DNA from: Dehalococcoidia bacterium
Lineage (GTDB): Bacteria > Chloroflexota > Dehalococcoidia > Lucifugimonadales > Australimonadaceae
Assembly: GCA_021296055.1 (NCBI GenBank)
Contig: JAGWBE010000051.1
Location: 1 to 5,880, forward strand
Reading direction: 5' to 3'
DNA length: 5,880 nt
Shown: positions 1 to 5,358 of the stretch, piece after piece
Layout of the letters: every line of letters begins with the position of its first letter
Numbering within the stretch: the stretch's first letter is position 1
The notes under the pieces: model-generated
What the model saw: the letters and a program-made list of their open reading frames with translations, nothing else
Databases searched by the model: none
What the model was told of the DNA's origin: nothing
Position numbers and translations under genes: made by a program

Positions 1-403
1 GTCCCTCGCCGTCGGGCACGCGCACGCCTTGGCTGGAGAAGTGCAGCTCGCCGAGGCCGACGGCGCCCGCCGCCGCGCAGCGCTCCAATTCGGCGGCCGC
101 GTCGGCGCCCCACGCGGGGTTGACGCTGCAGAAGGGCAGGATGCGTCCGGGGAAGCGGGCGGCGGATTCGAGGATGTAGTCATTCGACTCGCGCGCCAGG
201 TCCGGGTTCGTCCAGCCGTAGCCCGCCGCGACCGCCGCGTCCACGCCCGCGGCGTTCATCGCCGCGATTAGGTCGTCGGCGGTGGCCATCTTCGCGCCGT
301 CGCGTGCGAACAGCGCCGCCATCGTGCGGTCGCGGCGGCGCAGCTCGGTGAGGCGCGCTGGGAAGGAGGGTGGGAGGAGGTGGGTGTGAGCGTCGATGAC
401 CAT
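1..403 (-). CDS. Amidohydrolase-family (Amidohydro_2-like) metal-dependent hydrolase, N-terminal part
   Basis: The frame is open from an ATG at 403 to the left edge, giving 134 residues with the C-terminus outside the window. The start MVIDAHTHLLP places the HxH metal-binding pair (His6, His8) at the end of the first beta strand, as in TIM-barrel amidohydrolases of the Amidohydro_2 group. Further on, RFPGRILPFCSVNP (about 83-96) and AVGLGELHFSSQG (about 114-126) follow the family pattern in which a GxKxHP-type strand supplies another metal-site His, here His121. The HxH lies so close to the N-terminus that this ATG is very probably the true start, although no clear Shine-Dalgarno precedes it. 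It is the last visible gene of the proB-proA block, 24 nt after the preceding stop. Members include decarboxylases, lactonases and other hydrolases. The substrate cannot be read from this fragment, and a link to proline metabolism would be guesswork. Confidence 0.85.
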   Translation of the reverse strand, partial: MVIDAHTHLLPPSFPARLTELRRRDRTMAALFARDGAKMATADDLIAAMNAAGVDAAVAAGYGWTNPDLARESNDYILESAARFPGRILPFCSVNPAWGADAAAELERCAAAGAVGLGELHFSSQGVRVPDGEG

Positions 404-427
404 AGGCGCTCGCGTGGGGCGGGGGCG

Positions 428-745
428 CTAGTTCTCGCTGGGGGGCGCCGTCTCTTCGCCTTCGCTGTACTCGCGGCTGGAGAAGACGCCGATCTCGCGA
501 CCCTGGTGGACGTGGATGATGAGGTCGTCGCGGGTGAGGCCGACGGCGTCGAGCAACTCCGAGTCGAGGTCGTCGATGAGGTCTTGGATCTCGTCTTGGG
601 TGAAGCGCTCCGACACGGTCAGCGTGCAGTGGATGAGGTTGCCGGCGAAGTGGACGTCGAAGCGGCCCTGAGGCTGGTCTTCCTCGAAGATGGTGTACAC
701 CTCGGAGTGGGGAGTGCGGCACTCGCGTTCGAATCGTAGGTCCAT
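428..745 (-). CDS. Small acidic protein of unknown function in the proBA operon
   Basis: This is a 105-residue protein that I do not recognise. It is supported as a real gene by a strong Shine-Dalgarno (GGAGGAG, 759-753) 7 nt before its ATG, by an 18-nt gap after proA and by a 24-nt gap before the amidohydrolase. The sequence alternates as expected for a small alpha/beta fold. There are likely strands at 3-8, 15-20 and 28-44 (GRFDVHFAGNLIHCTLTV), an acidic amphipathic helix at 48-67 (FTQDEIQDLIDDLDSELLDA), a strand at 73-79 (DDLIIHV), and GREIGVFSS after it. The C-terminal tail (EGEETAPPSEN) is acidic and probably disordered. There is no signal peptide, membrane segment or Cys/His metal cluster, so it is likely cytosolic. 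Operon position suggests co-expression with proline synthesis or with the downstream hydrolase, but gives no function. Confidence 0.75.
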   Translation of the reverse strand: MDLRFERECRTPHSEVYTIFEEDQPQGRFDVHFAGNLIHCTLTVSERFTQDEIQDLIDDLDSELLDAVGLTRDDLIIHVHQGREIGVFSSREYSEGEETAPPSEN

Positions 746-752
746 CCGCCTG

Positions 753-759
753 CTCCTCC
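753..759 (-). promoter_or_regulatory. Strong Shine-Dalgarno of the small unknown gene
   Basis: The minus strand reads GGAGGAG here, 7 nt before the ATG at 745 and within the 18-nt gap after the proA stop. It fixes the start of the 105-residue protein and indicates independent translation initiation inside the operon. Confidence 0.7.
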
Positions 760-763
760 GCGC

Positions 764-2038
764 CTAGGCGCGCACCTGCCCGGAGCCTAGGGCGACCCAC
801 TTGTAGGAGGTGAGCTCGCGCAGCCCCATAGGCCCTCGGGCGTGCAGTTTGTTCGTGCTGATGGCCGCCTCCGCGCCGAGGCCCAGCTGGCCGCCGTCAT
901 TGAAGCGCGTGCTGGCGTTGACCAACACCACTGCGGCGTCCACCTCGTCAACGAAGCGCATCGCCGCGCCATAGTCCTCGGTTAGGATCGCCTCGGAGTG
1001 GCCGCTGCCGTAGCGCGCGACGTGCTCCAACGCCTCGTCCAACGAGTCCACTACGCGCACGGCCAGCACCAGGTCAAGGAACTCCATCCCGAAGTCCTCG
1101 CCGGAGGCGGCTTTGACCTGCTCCCCGCCGGACGGGCCTAGCAAGGCCAGGGCGCGCTGGTCGCAGCGCAGCTCGACGCCCGCAGGCAGGAGGCGCTCGG
1201 CGACGGCTCCGAGCACGGCGGGCGCGGCGGCGGCGTGGACGAGGAGGGTGTCAAGGGCGTTGCACTTGGCGGGCGCCTGCGTCTTGGCGTTGAACACGAC
1301 CTCGCCCGCCATATGGGGGAGCGCCGAGGCATCGGCGTAGGCGTGGCAGACGCCGACGCCGCCGGTGATGGCGGGCATGGAGGCCTCCGCCGCGACGAAG
1401 CGCACCAGGCCCGCGCCGCCGCGCGGGATAAGCAGGTCGATGTACTCGTCCAGCTTGACCAGCTCATTCACCGCCGAGCGGTCAGTGGTCTCGATCATCT
1501 GCACGGCGCCGGGCGGGAGCGAGGTGTCGGCGAGCGTCTCTTGCATGAGGCGGCCGAGGGCGCGGTTGGTGTTGACTGCCTCCTTGCCGCCGCGCAGGAC
1601 GACGGCGTTGCCCGACTTGACGCAGAGAGAAGCGATGTCGGTTGGGACTTCGGGGCGCGCCTCGAAGATTGCGCCGATGACGCCCAGGGGCGCGCGGCGG
1701 CGCTCGACGCGCAGGCCGTTGGGCAGCGTGCGCGCGTCGAAAGACTCGCCCACCGGGTCGGGCAGCGCCGCGACGCCGCGCACTCCGTCGGCCATAGCCG
1801 CCAGCGTCTCGGGGGTGAGCTCCAACCGCGCCAGCAGGGAGTGCTCCAGGCCCGCCGCGCGCCCCGCCTCCAGATCGAGCGCGTTGGCCTCCATCAAGGC
1901 GCGCGCGCTTCGTCCGAGGGCGTCGGCGATGGCGAGGAGCGCGTCGTTCTTGGCCTGGGTGGAGGCCCTGCGCAGTTCGCGCGAGGCGGCTTTGGCGGCC
2001 ATAGCCTTCTCCCGCGCTTCGCTTCTGACGACGCGCAT
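764..2038 (-). CDS. proA: Gamma-glutamyl phosphate reductase (glutamate-5-semialdehyde dehydrogenase), ProA
   Basis: ProA carries out the NADPH-dependent reduction of gamma-glutamyl phosphate to glutamate-5-semialdehyde, the second step of proline synthesis, in the cytosol. The 424 residues match the family along the whole length (E. coli about 417): VERRRAPLGVIGAIFEARP (111-129), SGNAVVLRGGKEA (142-154), DLLIPRGGAGL (201-211), ITGGVGVCH (224-232), the catalytic-Cys segment AKTQAPAKCNALDTLLV with Cys259, NASTRFNDGGQLGLGAE (374-390) and KLHARGPMGL (397-406). The aldehyde dehydrogenase fold appears complete. The chosen ATG lies 2 nt after the proB stop, which suggests translational coupling, but little Shine-Dalgarno is seen there. 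An alternative ATG at 2002 (412 residues, MAAKAAS...) has GGGAG six nt upstream and begins near where the E. coli protein becomes alignable, so the first 12 residues are uncertain. Its partner ProB is immediately upstream, and the two enzymes are thought to channel the unstable acyl phosphate. Confidence 0.97.
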   Translation of the reverse strand: MRVVRSEAREKAMAAKAASRELRRASTQAKNDALLAIADALGRSARALMEANALDLEAGRAAGLEHSLLARLELTPETLAAMADGVRGVAALPDPVGESFDARTLPNGLRVERRRAPLGVIGAIFEARPEVPTDIASLCVKSGNAVVLRGGKEAVNTNRALGRLMQETLADTSLPPGAVQMIETTDRSAVNELVKLDEYIDLLIPRGGAGLVRFVAAEASMPAITGGVGVCHAYADASALPHMAGEVVFNAKTQAPAKCNALDTLLVHAAAAPAVLGAVAERLLPAGVELRCDQRALALLGPSGGEQVKAASGEDFGMEFLDLVLAVRVVDSLDEALEHVARYGSGHSEAILTEDYGAAMRFVDEVDAAVVLVNASTRFNDGGQLGLGAEAAISTNKLHARGPMGLRELTSYKWVALGSGQVRA

Positions 2039-2040
2039 GG

Positions 2041-3183
2041 CTACAACACCACCATATTGTTGCGGTGGACGGCCTCGTCGCCGTAGTGGTGGCCCAGGCG
2101 CAGGGGGATTTCGCTCGAGCGCGCGCCGCTGATGGCGGCCAAGTCTTCATTGTCGTAAGAGACGATGCCGCAGGCCACGCGCTCGCCCGACTCGGACACT
2201 ACGGCCACCACGTCGCCTCGGCGGAATGCGCCCTTGACCTTGCGGAGACCGGCCGGGAGGAGGCTGCCGTGGCGCTTGCGCAGCGCCGTCACCGCGCCTT
2301 CGTCCACGACCAACTCGCCGCCCGATTCGGCCAGGCCGCTCAATAGCCAGCGCTTGCGGCTCTCCATCGGCGAACCTCGAGCGGGGAAGAGGGTGCCCAC
2401 GGAATCGCCGCGCGCCGCGCGCGTCACCACGTCGGGGACGCGGCCTCCCGCCATAACCACGCTTACGCCCGCAGCCGTAGCGCGCCGCGCCGCCAGCAGC
2501 TTGGACAGCATTCCGCCGCGTCCCGCGCCGTTGGGCGTCGGCTGCGCCAGGGCGAGCACGGCGTCGTCCACGGCGTCCACGCGCTCCACGAGGCGCGCGT
2601 TCGGGTCGCGGTGAGGGTCGGCGGTGAAGAGGCCGCCGCTGTCGGTGAGCATCAGCAGCAGGTCGGCGTCGATGAGGTTGGCGACGAGGGAGGAGAGGGT
2701 GTCGTTGTCGCCGAAGCGCTCTTGGCCAATCTCCGCCGTATCCACGACGTCGTTCTCGTTCACGATGGGGACGACTCCCGCGCTCAGCAGTCCCTCCAAG
2801 GTGTTGCGGACGTTGAGGTAGCCCTGGCGGTCTTCCACGTCGTGGTGGGTGAGGAGCGCCTGGCCGACGGCGGCGCCGTGGGCGGCGAACGCCTCTTGGT
2901 AGGCGTGCATCAGGAGACCCTGGCCGACGGCGGCCAGCACCTGGCGCTCCAGCACGCCGCGCTCCGGCGAGCGGGCGGCCAGCGCCTCGCGCCCTGCGGC
3001 GATGGCGCCGGAGGTTACGAGCACGGCCTGCGCGCCCGCCGCGCGCGCTTGGGAGGTCTGCGCCGCGAGGGAGGCGAGCATGGCGCGGTCGAGGCGCTCC
3101 GTGCGGCCGGTCAGGACGTTCGTACCCGCCTTCACGACGATGCGGCGGAAGGCCAACGCGCCGTTCTGTTGGGTGGTGTTCAT
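2041..3183 (-). CDS. proB: Glutamate 5-kinase with C-terminal PUA domain, ProB
   Basis: ProB phosphorylates the gamma-carboxyl of glutamate with ATP, the committed and usually proline-inhibited first step of proline synthesis. The 380 residues give the long form (E. coli 367). An amino acid kinase domain covers about 12-265, with VKAGTNVL (17-24), VLVTSGAIAAG (54-64), PIVNENDVV (139-147), RFGDNDTLSSLVA (156-168), LTDSGGLFTADP (179-190) and the glycine-rich signature GAGRGGMLSK (219-228). A PUA domain follows at about 285-365 (GELVVDEGAVTAL, LLPAGLRKVKG, FRRGDVVAV). The PUA domain is usual in proteobacterial and many other G5Ks and is absent in some lineages. The ATG at 3183 has no visible Shine-Dalgarno. 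It follows a 14-bp palindrome by 7 nt and a perfect TATAAT by about 53 nt. It is first gene of the minus-strand operon, 2 nt before proA. Confidence 0.97.
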   Translation of the reverse strand: MNTTQQNGALAFRRIVVKAGTNVLTGRTERLDRAMLASLAAQTSQARAAGAQAVLVTSGAIAAGREALAARSPERGVLERQVLAAVGQGLLMHAYQEAFAAHGAAVGQALLTHHDVEDRQGYLNVRNTLEGLLSAGVVPIVNENDVVDTAEIGQERFGDNDTLSSLVANLIDADLLLMLTDSGGLFTADPHRDPNARLVERVDAVDDAVLALAQPTPNGAGRGGMLSKLLAARRATAAGVSVVMAGGRVPDVVTRAARGDSVGTLFPARGSPMESRKRWLLSGLAESGGELVVDEGAVTALRKRHGSLLPAGLRKVKGAFRRGDVVAVVSESGERVACGIVSYDNEDLAAISGARSSEIPLRLGHHYGDEAVHRNNMVVL

Positions 3184-3190
3184 TCGAGTA

Positions 3191-3204
3191 CACGCTATAG
3201 CGTG
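3191..3204. repeat. Perfect 14-bp palindrome in the proB leader (possible operator or RNA hairpin)
   Basis: The sequence CACGCTATAGCGTG is its own reverse complement. It lies 7 nt upstream of the proB ATG, and GTAC occurs on both sides (3188-3191 and 3206-3209) with a 2-nt offset. As proB leader RNA it can fold as CACGC/GCGUG around a UAUA loop, extended by three more pairs across a 2-nt bulge. As DNA it has the symmetry of a dimeric regulator site with an AT core. The symmetry is seen directly and the function is inferred. Confidence 0.5.
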
Positions 3205-3236
3205 CGTACGGCGATGAGGCCGCCGACGCGAGATTG

Positions 3237-3242
3237 ATTATA
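3237..3242 (-). promoter_or_regulatory. Candidate -10 element of the proB operon promoter
   Basis: The minus strand reads a perfect TATAAT (within GGGATATAATC), rare in this GC-rich DNA and correctly placed in the divergent intergenic region. It would start transcription near 3230 and give a leader of about 47 nt before proB. No hexamer resembling TTGACA is found 16-18 nt upstream, where a dyad (3244-3267) lies instead. The promoter may therefore need an activator, or the match may be chance. Confidence 0.45.
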
Positions 3243-3243
3243 T

Positions 3244-3267
3244 CCCACGGACGGGCGGCGCCGTGGG
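3244..3267. repeat. 7-bp inverted repeat (CCCACGG-N10-CCGTGGG) upstream of the proB -10
   Basis: The two arms are at 3244-3250 and 3261-3267, separated by a 10-nt GC-rich spacer. The dyad abuts the candidate TATAAT of proB and covers the place where its -35 would be. The half-site spacing of 17 bp, centre to centre, could suit a dimeric regulator. A 7-bp inverted repeat in GC-rich DNA can also arise by chance. No T-tract follows on either strand, so it is not a standard terminator. Confidence 0.3.
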
Positions 3268-3299
3268 GGCGGTTGGCAGGGCGCGGGGAGATAAGGCGC

Positions 3300-3329
3300 T
3301 TGACCGTGGAGCGGGGCACGGCGGATAAT
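3300..3329 (+). promoter_or_regulatory. Sigma70-type promoter of ilvE
   Basis: TTGACC at 3300-3305 (5 of 6 to consensus) and GATAAT at 3324-3329 (5 of 6) are separated by 18 nt and face ilvE. Transcription would start near 3336 and leave a leader of about 40 nt before the ATG at 3376. This is the best promoter match in the window and probably also serves the two membrane-protein genes downstream. Confidence 0.65.
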
Positions 3330-3362
3330 CGCCGCCCGGCGCCGCCCTTAAAGGCGCGCCCT

Positions 3363-3367
3363 GAGGA
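3363..3367 (+). promoter_or_regulatory. Shine-Dalgarno of ilvE
   Basis: GAGGA lies 8 nt upstream of the ATG at 3376 and supports that start. The resulting protein begins MPNIAFHDGEYV, the expected N-terminus of a fold-type IV aminotransferase. Confidence 0.6.
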
Positions 3368-3375
3368 CGCAGCGC

Positions 3376-4311
3376 ATGCCCAACATCGCGTTCCACGACG
3401 GCGAGTACGTGCGGCTAGAAGACGCCAAGGTCGGCATCATGACGCACGCCTTGCACTACGGCACGGGCGCGTTCGAGGGCATCCGGGGCAACTGGAACGA
3501 GCGCGACGGGAAGATGTACATCTTCAAGCTGCGCGAGCACTACGAGCGGATGCTCGCAGGCGCCAAGCTGCTCTGGATCGACGTGCCGTACTCGCCGGAA
3601 GAACTATGCGAGATCACGGCGCAGGTGGTGGAGCGCAGCGGCTTCCGGTCGGACGTCTACATCAGGCCGATGGCGTTCAAGCGCGAGGAGAAGGTGGCGA
3701 ACCTGAACCTGCGCTCCTTGGGCGACGGCTTCTTCTGCCTCGCCGTGCCGTTCGGCGACTACATCGAGTCGGACGGCGCGCTCAACTGCTGCGTGGCCTC
3801 TTACAGGCGCATCGACGACACGATGATTCCGGCGCGGTTCAAGCTCAACGGCCTCTACCTGAACTCCATCCTCGCCAAGACGGACGCTATGGCCTCCGGC
3901 TTCGACGAGGCCATCATGCTCAGCCAGGACGGCCACGTGTGCGAGGGGACGGGGGAGAACATCTTCCTGGTCTACGGCGACCGGATCGTTACGCCGACGC
4001 TGGAGAGCAACGTGTTGCCGGGCATCACGCGCGAGGTGGTCATGGAGCTGGCGCGGGAGGAGTTGGAGACGGAGGTGGAGGAGCGGCTCATCGACCGCAG
4101 CGAACTGTACGTGGCGGACGAGGTGTTTCTGACGGGCACCGCCGCGCACGTGCAGGGAGTGGGCACAGTCGATCACCGTCCCGTGGGCGGCGGCGGCACA
4201 GGGCCGCTCACCAAGCAGCTGCAAGACCTCTACTTCGGAATCGTCCGCGGCAACAACCCTAAGTACGCGCATATGTGCACCACTGTCGCTCCTCGGGTGA
4301 CCGCCGGCTAG
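3376..4311 (+). CDS. ilvE: Branched-chain amino acid aminotransferase, IlvE
   Basis: This PLP enzyme of fold type IV transfers the amino group between glutamate and the 2-oxo acids of valine, leucine and isoleucine, the last step of their synthesis. The 311 residues are the usual length. Visible family features are THALHYGTGAFEGIRG (23-38), VYIRPMAFK (94-102), the PLP lysine at Lys156 in ARFKLNGLYLNSILAK, then GFDEAIML (175-182), CEGTGENIFLVY (189-200) with Glu190 as the cofactor-binding Glu, VLPGITRE (213-220), ADEVFLTGTAAHV (247-259), and GGGGTGPLTKQLQDLYFGIVRG near the C-terminus. The segment after the lysine reads NGLYLNS where many homologues have GNYxxS; I take this as lineage variation. 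D-amino acid aminotransferases and ADC lyases share the fold, but FEGIRG, the GTAA motif and the C-terminal GPLTKxLQxxYF pattern favour BCAT. It has its own promoter and Shine-Dalgarno and leads a plus-strand block divergent from proB. Confidence 0.96.
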   Translation: MPNIAFHDGEYVRLEDAKVGIMTHALHYGTGAFEGIRGNWNERDGKMYIFKLREHYERMLAGAKLLWIDVPYSPEELCEITAQVVERSGFRSDVYIRPMAFKREEKVANLNLRSLGDGFFCLAVPFGDYIESDGALNCCVASYRRIDDTMIPARFKLNGLYLNSILAKTDAMASGFDEAIMLSQDGHVCEGTGENIFLVYGDRIVTPTLESNVLPGITREVVMELAREELETEVEERLIDRSELYVADEVFLTGTAAHVQGVGTVDHRPVGGGGTGPLTKQLQDLYFGIVRGNNPKYAHMCTTVAPRVTAG

Positions 4312-4336
4312 AGACACCAGGCGGCTGGTTGGACGC

Positions 4337-4780
4337 ATGCTCAACGAGTTCGCCTTCGAGTATCTGCTGTTCGTCTTCCTCACCACGCTAGGCGCGGTGC
4401 AGTTCACGGCGGCGCGCGCCGGGCTCGGCGGCCTGCTGTTCCTGCGTCAGTGGCCTCGCTCGACGCAATACCTCGCCGCGACGCTGATCGTCGGCGCGTA
4501 CCTCTGGTTCTTCTTCTTGAGCGGGCCGCGCAACGTGCCGGACACGGGCGACGGATTGGAGGGCAACACGCAGGCAGCGCTGTTCGCCATCGGCGCGGCG
4601 GCGGCGGTCGCGGTCACGTTCATCGTCTCGTCCGCCGTGAATCATGCATGGGGCGCGGCGGAAGAGGCGGCTGAGCCGGGGCAAGGGCCTCCGCCAGCGG
4701 GGCTTGGGAGGCTAAGCCGGGCGACCTTCGCGCGCGCCTTCGCCGCGAGGGTGCGCGGGCTGACGCGGGAGGGGAGGTGA
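4337..4780 (+). CDS. Small membrane protein with three predicted helices, unknown function
   Basis: This is a 147-residue protein that I do not recognise by name. Three hydrophobic segments are visible: about 6-27 (FEYLLFVFLTTLGAVQFTAA), 43-62 (TQYLAATLIVGAYLWFFFLS) and 78-101 (TQAALFAIGAAAAVAVTFIVSSAV). The loop between helices 2 and 3 reads GPRNVPDTGDGLEGN (63-77) and looks motif-like, while the C-terminal tail from about 106 is charged, Ala/Pro-rich and Arg-rich at the end (RAFAARVRGLTREGR). By the positive-inside rule that tail is probably cytoplasmic. It starts 25 nt after ilvE without a clear Shine-Dalgarno. Its stop TGA overlaps the ATG of the PAP2 gene (TGATG), so the two are likely translationally coupled and may work together at the membrane. 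A role in lipid or envelope metabolism follows only from that neighbour. Confidence 0.75.
   Translation: MLNEFAFEYLLFVFLTTLGAVQFTAARAGLGGLLFLRQWPRSTQYLAATLIVGAYLWFFFLSGPRNVPDTGDGLEGNTQAALFAIGAAAAVAVTFIVSSAVNHAWGAAEEAAEPGQGPPPAGLGRLSRATFARAFAARVRGLTREGR
4767..4777 (+). promoter_or_regulatory. Shine-Dalgarno of the PAP2 gene, deciding its start
   Basis: The purine run GGGAGGGGAGG lies inside the end of the preceding gene. Its first GGGAGG (4767-4772) is 7 nt from the ATG at 4780, good spacing. A GTG at 4777 is in frame but overlaps the purine run, so ATG 4780 is preferred. Confidence 0.6.
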
Positions 4781-5352
4781 TGGACGCCCGCATCGTCGAG
4801 TGGCTGAACGCGGGGGTTGGGAGGTTCGGGCCGTGGGACGCCTTCATGGAGGCGGTGATGAGCGACTACCTGGCGCCCGTCACCGGCTCGCTCGTGCTGC
4901 TCGCGCTGTGGTTCTACGGCAACGGGGATCAGGAGCGCTACCGCAACCAGCTGGCGACGGTGATGGGCGCTATGAGCGTCGGGTTCGCCAACCTGGGCAT
5001 CTTGTTGGTGAACAACCACTACTTCCGCCCGCGTCCCTTCGTAACCTTGGACGTGCAGCCGCTCTTCTATATGCCCACCGACTCATCCTTCCCGGCCAAC
5101 ACCGCCGGGGTGGGATTCGCGATAGCCACGGCGGTCTTCTTCCGCCATCGCAAGCTCGGCGCCGCGCTCTACGCGCTCGCCTTCCTCTGGTCGTTCGGGC
5201 GGGTGTACTCGGCGGTGCACTACCCGACCGACGTGTTGGCGGGCGCGGCGATGGGCGTCGCCGCGGCGCTGTTGAGCTGGGGGCTGGTGCGCGTGCTGGG
5301 GTTCATCCCGCGCTTGGTGCTGGGCGCGGCGCGGTCGTTCCATCTGGCGTAG
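4780..5352 (+). CDS. PAP2-fold (type 2 phosphatidic acid phosphatase-like) membrane protein with altered active-site motifs
   Basis: This integral membrane protein has 190 residues and about five hydrophobic segments (about 31-47, 61-78, 108-122, 126-139, 152-173). The PAP2 order of motifs is visible. Motif 1 ends in RPRPF (83-87) after NNHYF. Motif 2 lies at SFPANTAG (103-110). Motif 3 is complete as GRVYSAVHYPTD, with Arg141, His147 (the expected nucleophile) and Asp151. Typical PAP2 enzymes have KX6RP, PSGH and SRX5HX3D. Here the motif 1 Lys position is Asn78, and the PSGH box reads PANT, so the His thought to protonate the leaving group is Thr108. The enzyme may be a divergent phosphatase acting on lipid phosphates or undecaprenyl diphosphate, or may have lost activity. 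Start ATG 4780 was chosen for Shine-Dalgarno spacing; it overlaps the preceding stop by 1 nt. Its stop lies 6 nt from the converging rph stop. Confidence 0.87.
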   Translation: MDARIVEWLNAGVGRFGPWDAFMEAVMSDYLAPVTGSLVLLALWFYGNGDQERYRNQLATVMGAMSVGFANLGILLVNNHYFRPRPFVTLDVQPLFYMPTDSSFPANTAGVGFAIATAVFFRHRKLGAALYALAFLWSFGRVYSAVHYPTDVLAGAAMGVAAALLSWGLVRVLGFIPRLVLGAARSFHLA

Positions 5353-5358
5353 GTCGGG

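Noticed and set aside
180..800. Minus-strand 206-codon open frame across the small unknown gene and the amidohydrolase start
   Set aside because: Its translation is low-complexity Arg/Pro/His-rich, typical of an out-of-frame reading of GC-rich genes. It conflicts with two better supported genes on the same strand.
1235..2132. Long plus-strand open frames (283 and 255 codons) antisense to proA
   Set aside because: They lie opposite a full-length, motif-complete proA, have biased compositions and resemble no family. They are explained by high GC content.
2147..3319. 390-codon minus-strand frame overlapping proB
   Set aside because: The translation is dominated by Arg, Gly and Pro, while the other frame encodes complete ProB. 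It is a shadow.
3338..3360. Short GC stem (GCGCC/GGCGC) in the ilvE leader
   Set aside because: Only 5 bp in very GC-rich sequence, with no T-tract and no attenuator or leader peptide with branched-chain codons. It is within chance expectation.
3234..4262. 342-codon plus-strand frame overlapping ilvE
   Set aside because: It is Arg/Ala/Gly-rich without motifs, and runs through the ilvE promoter and leader. The ilvE frame carries all family motifs.
3604..4407. 267-codon minus-strand frame antisense to ilvE
   Set aside because: It is a Val/His/Arg-rich antisense shadow with no recognisable domain and no start signal.
4777..4779. GTG as start of the PAP2 gene
   Set aside because: The GTG overlaps the Shine-Dalgarno run. 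The next codon is ATG at 4780 with 7-nt spacing, which fits better.
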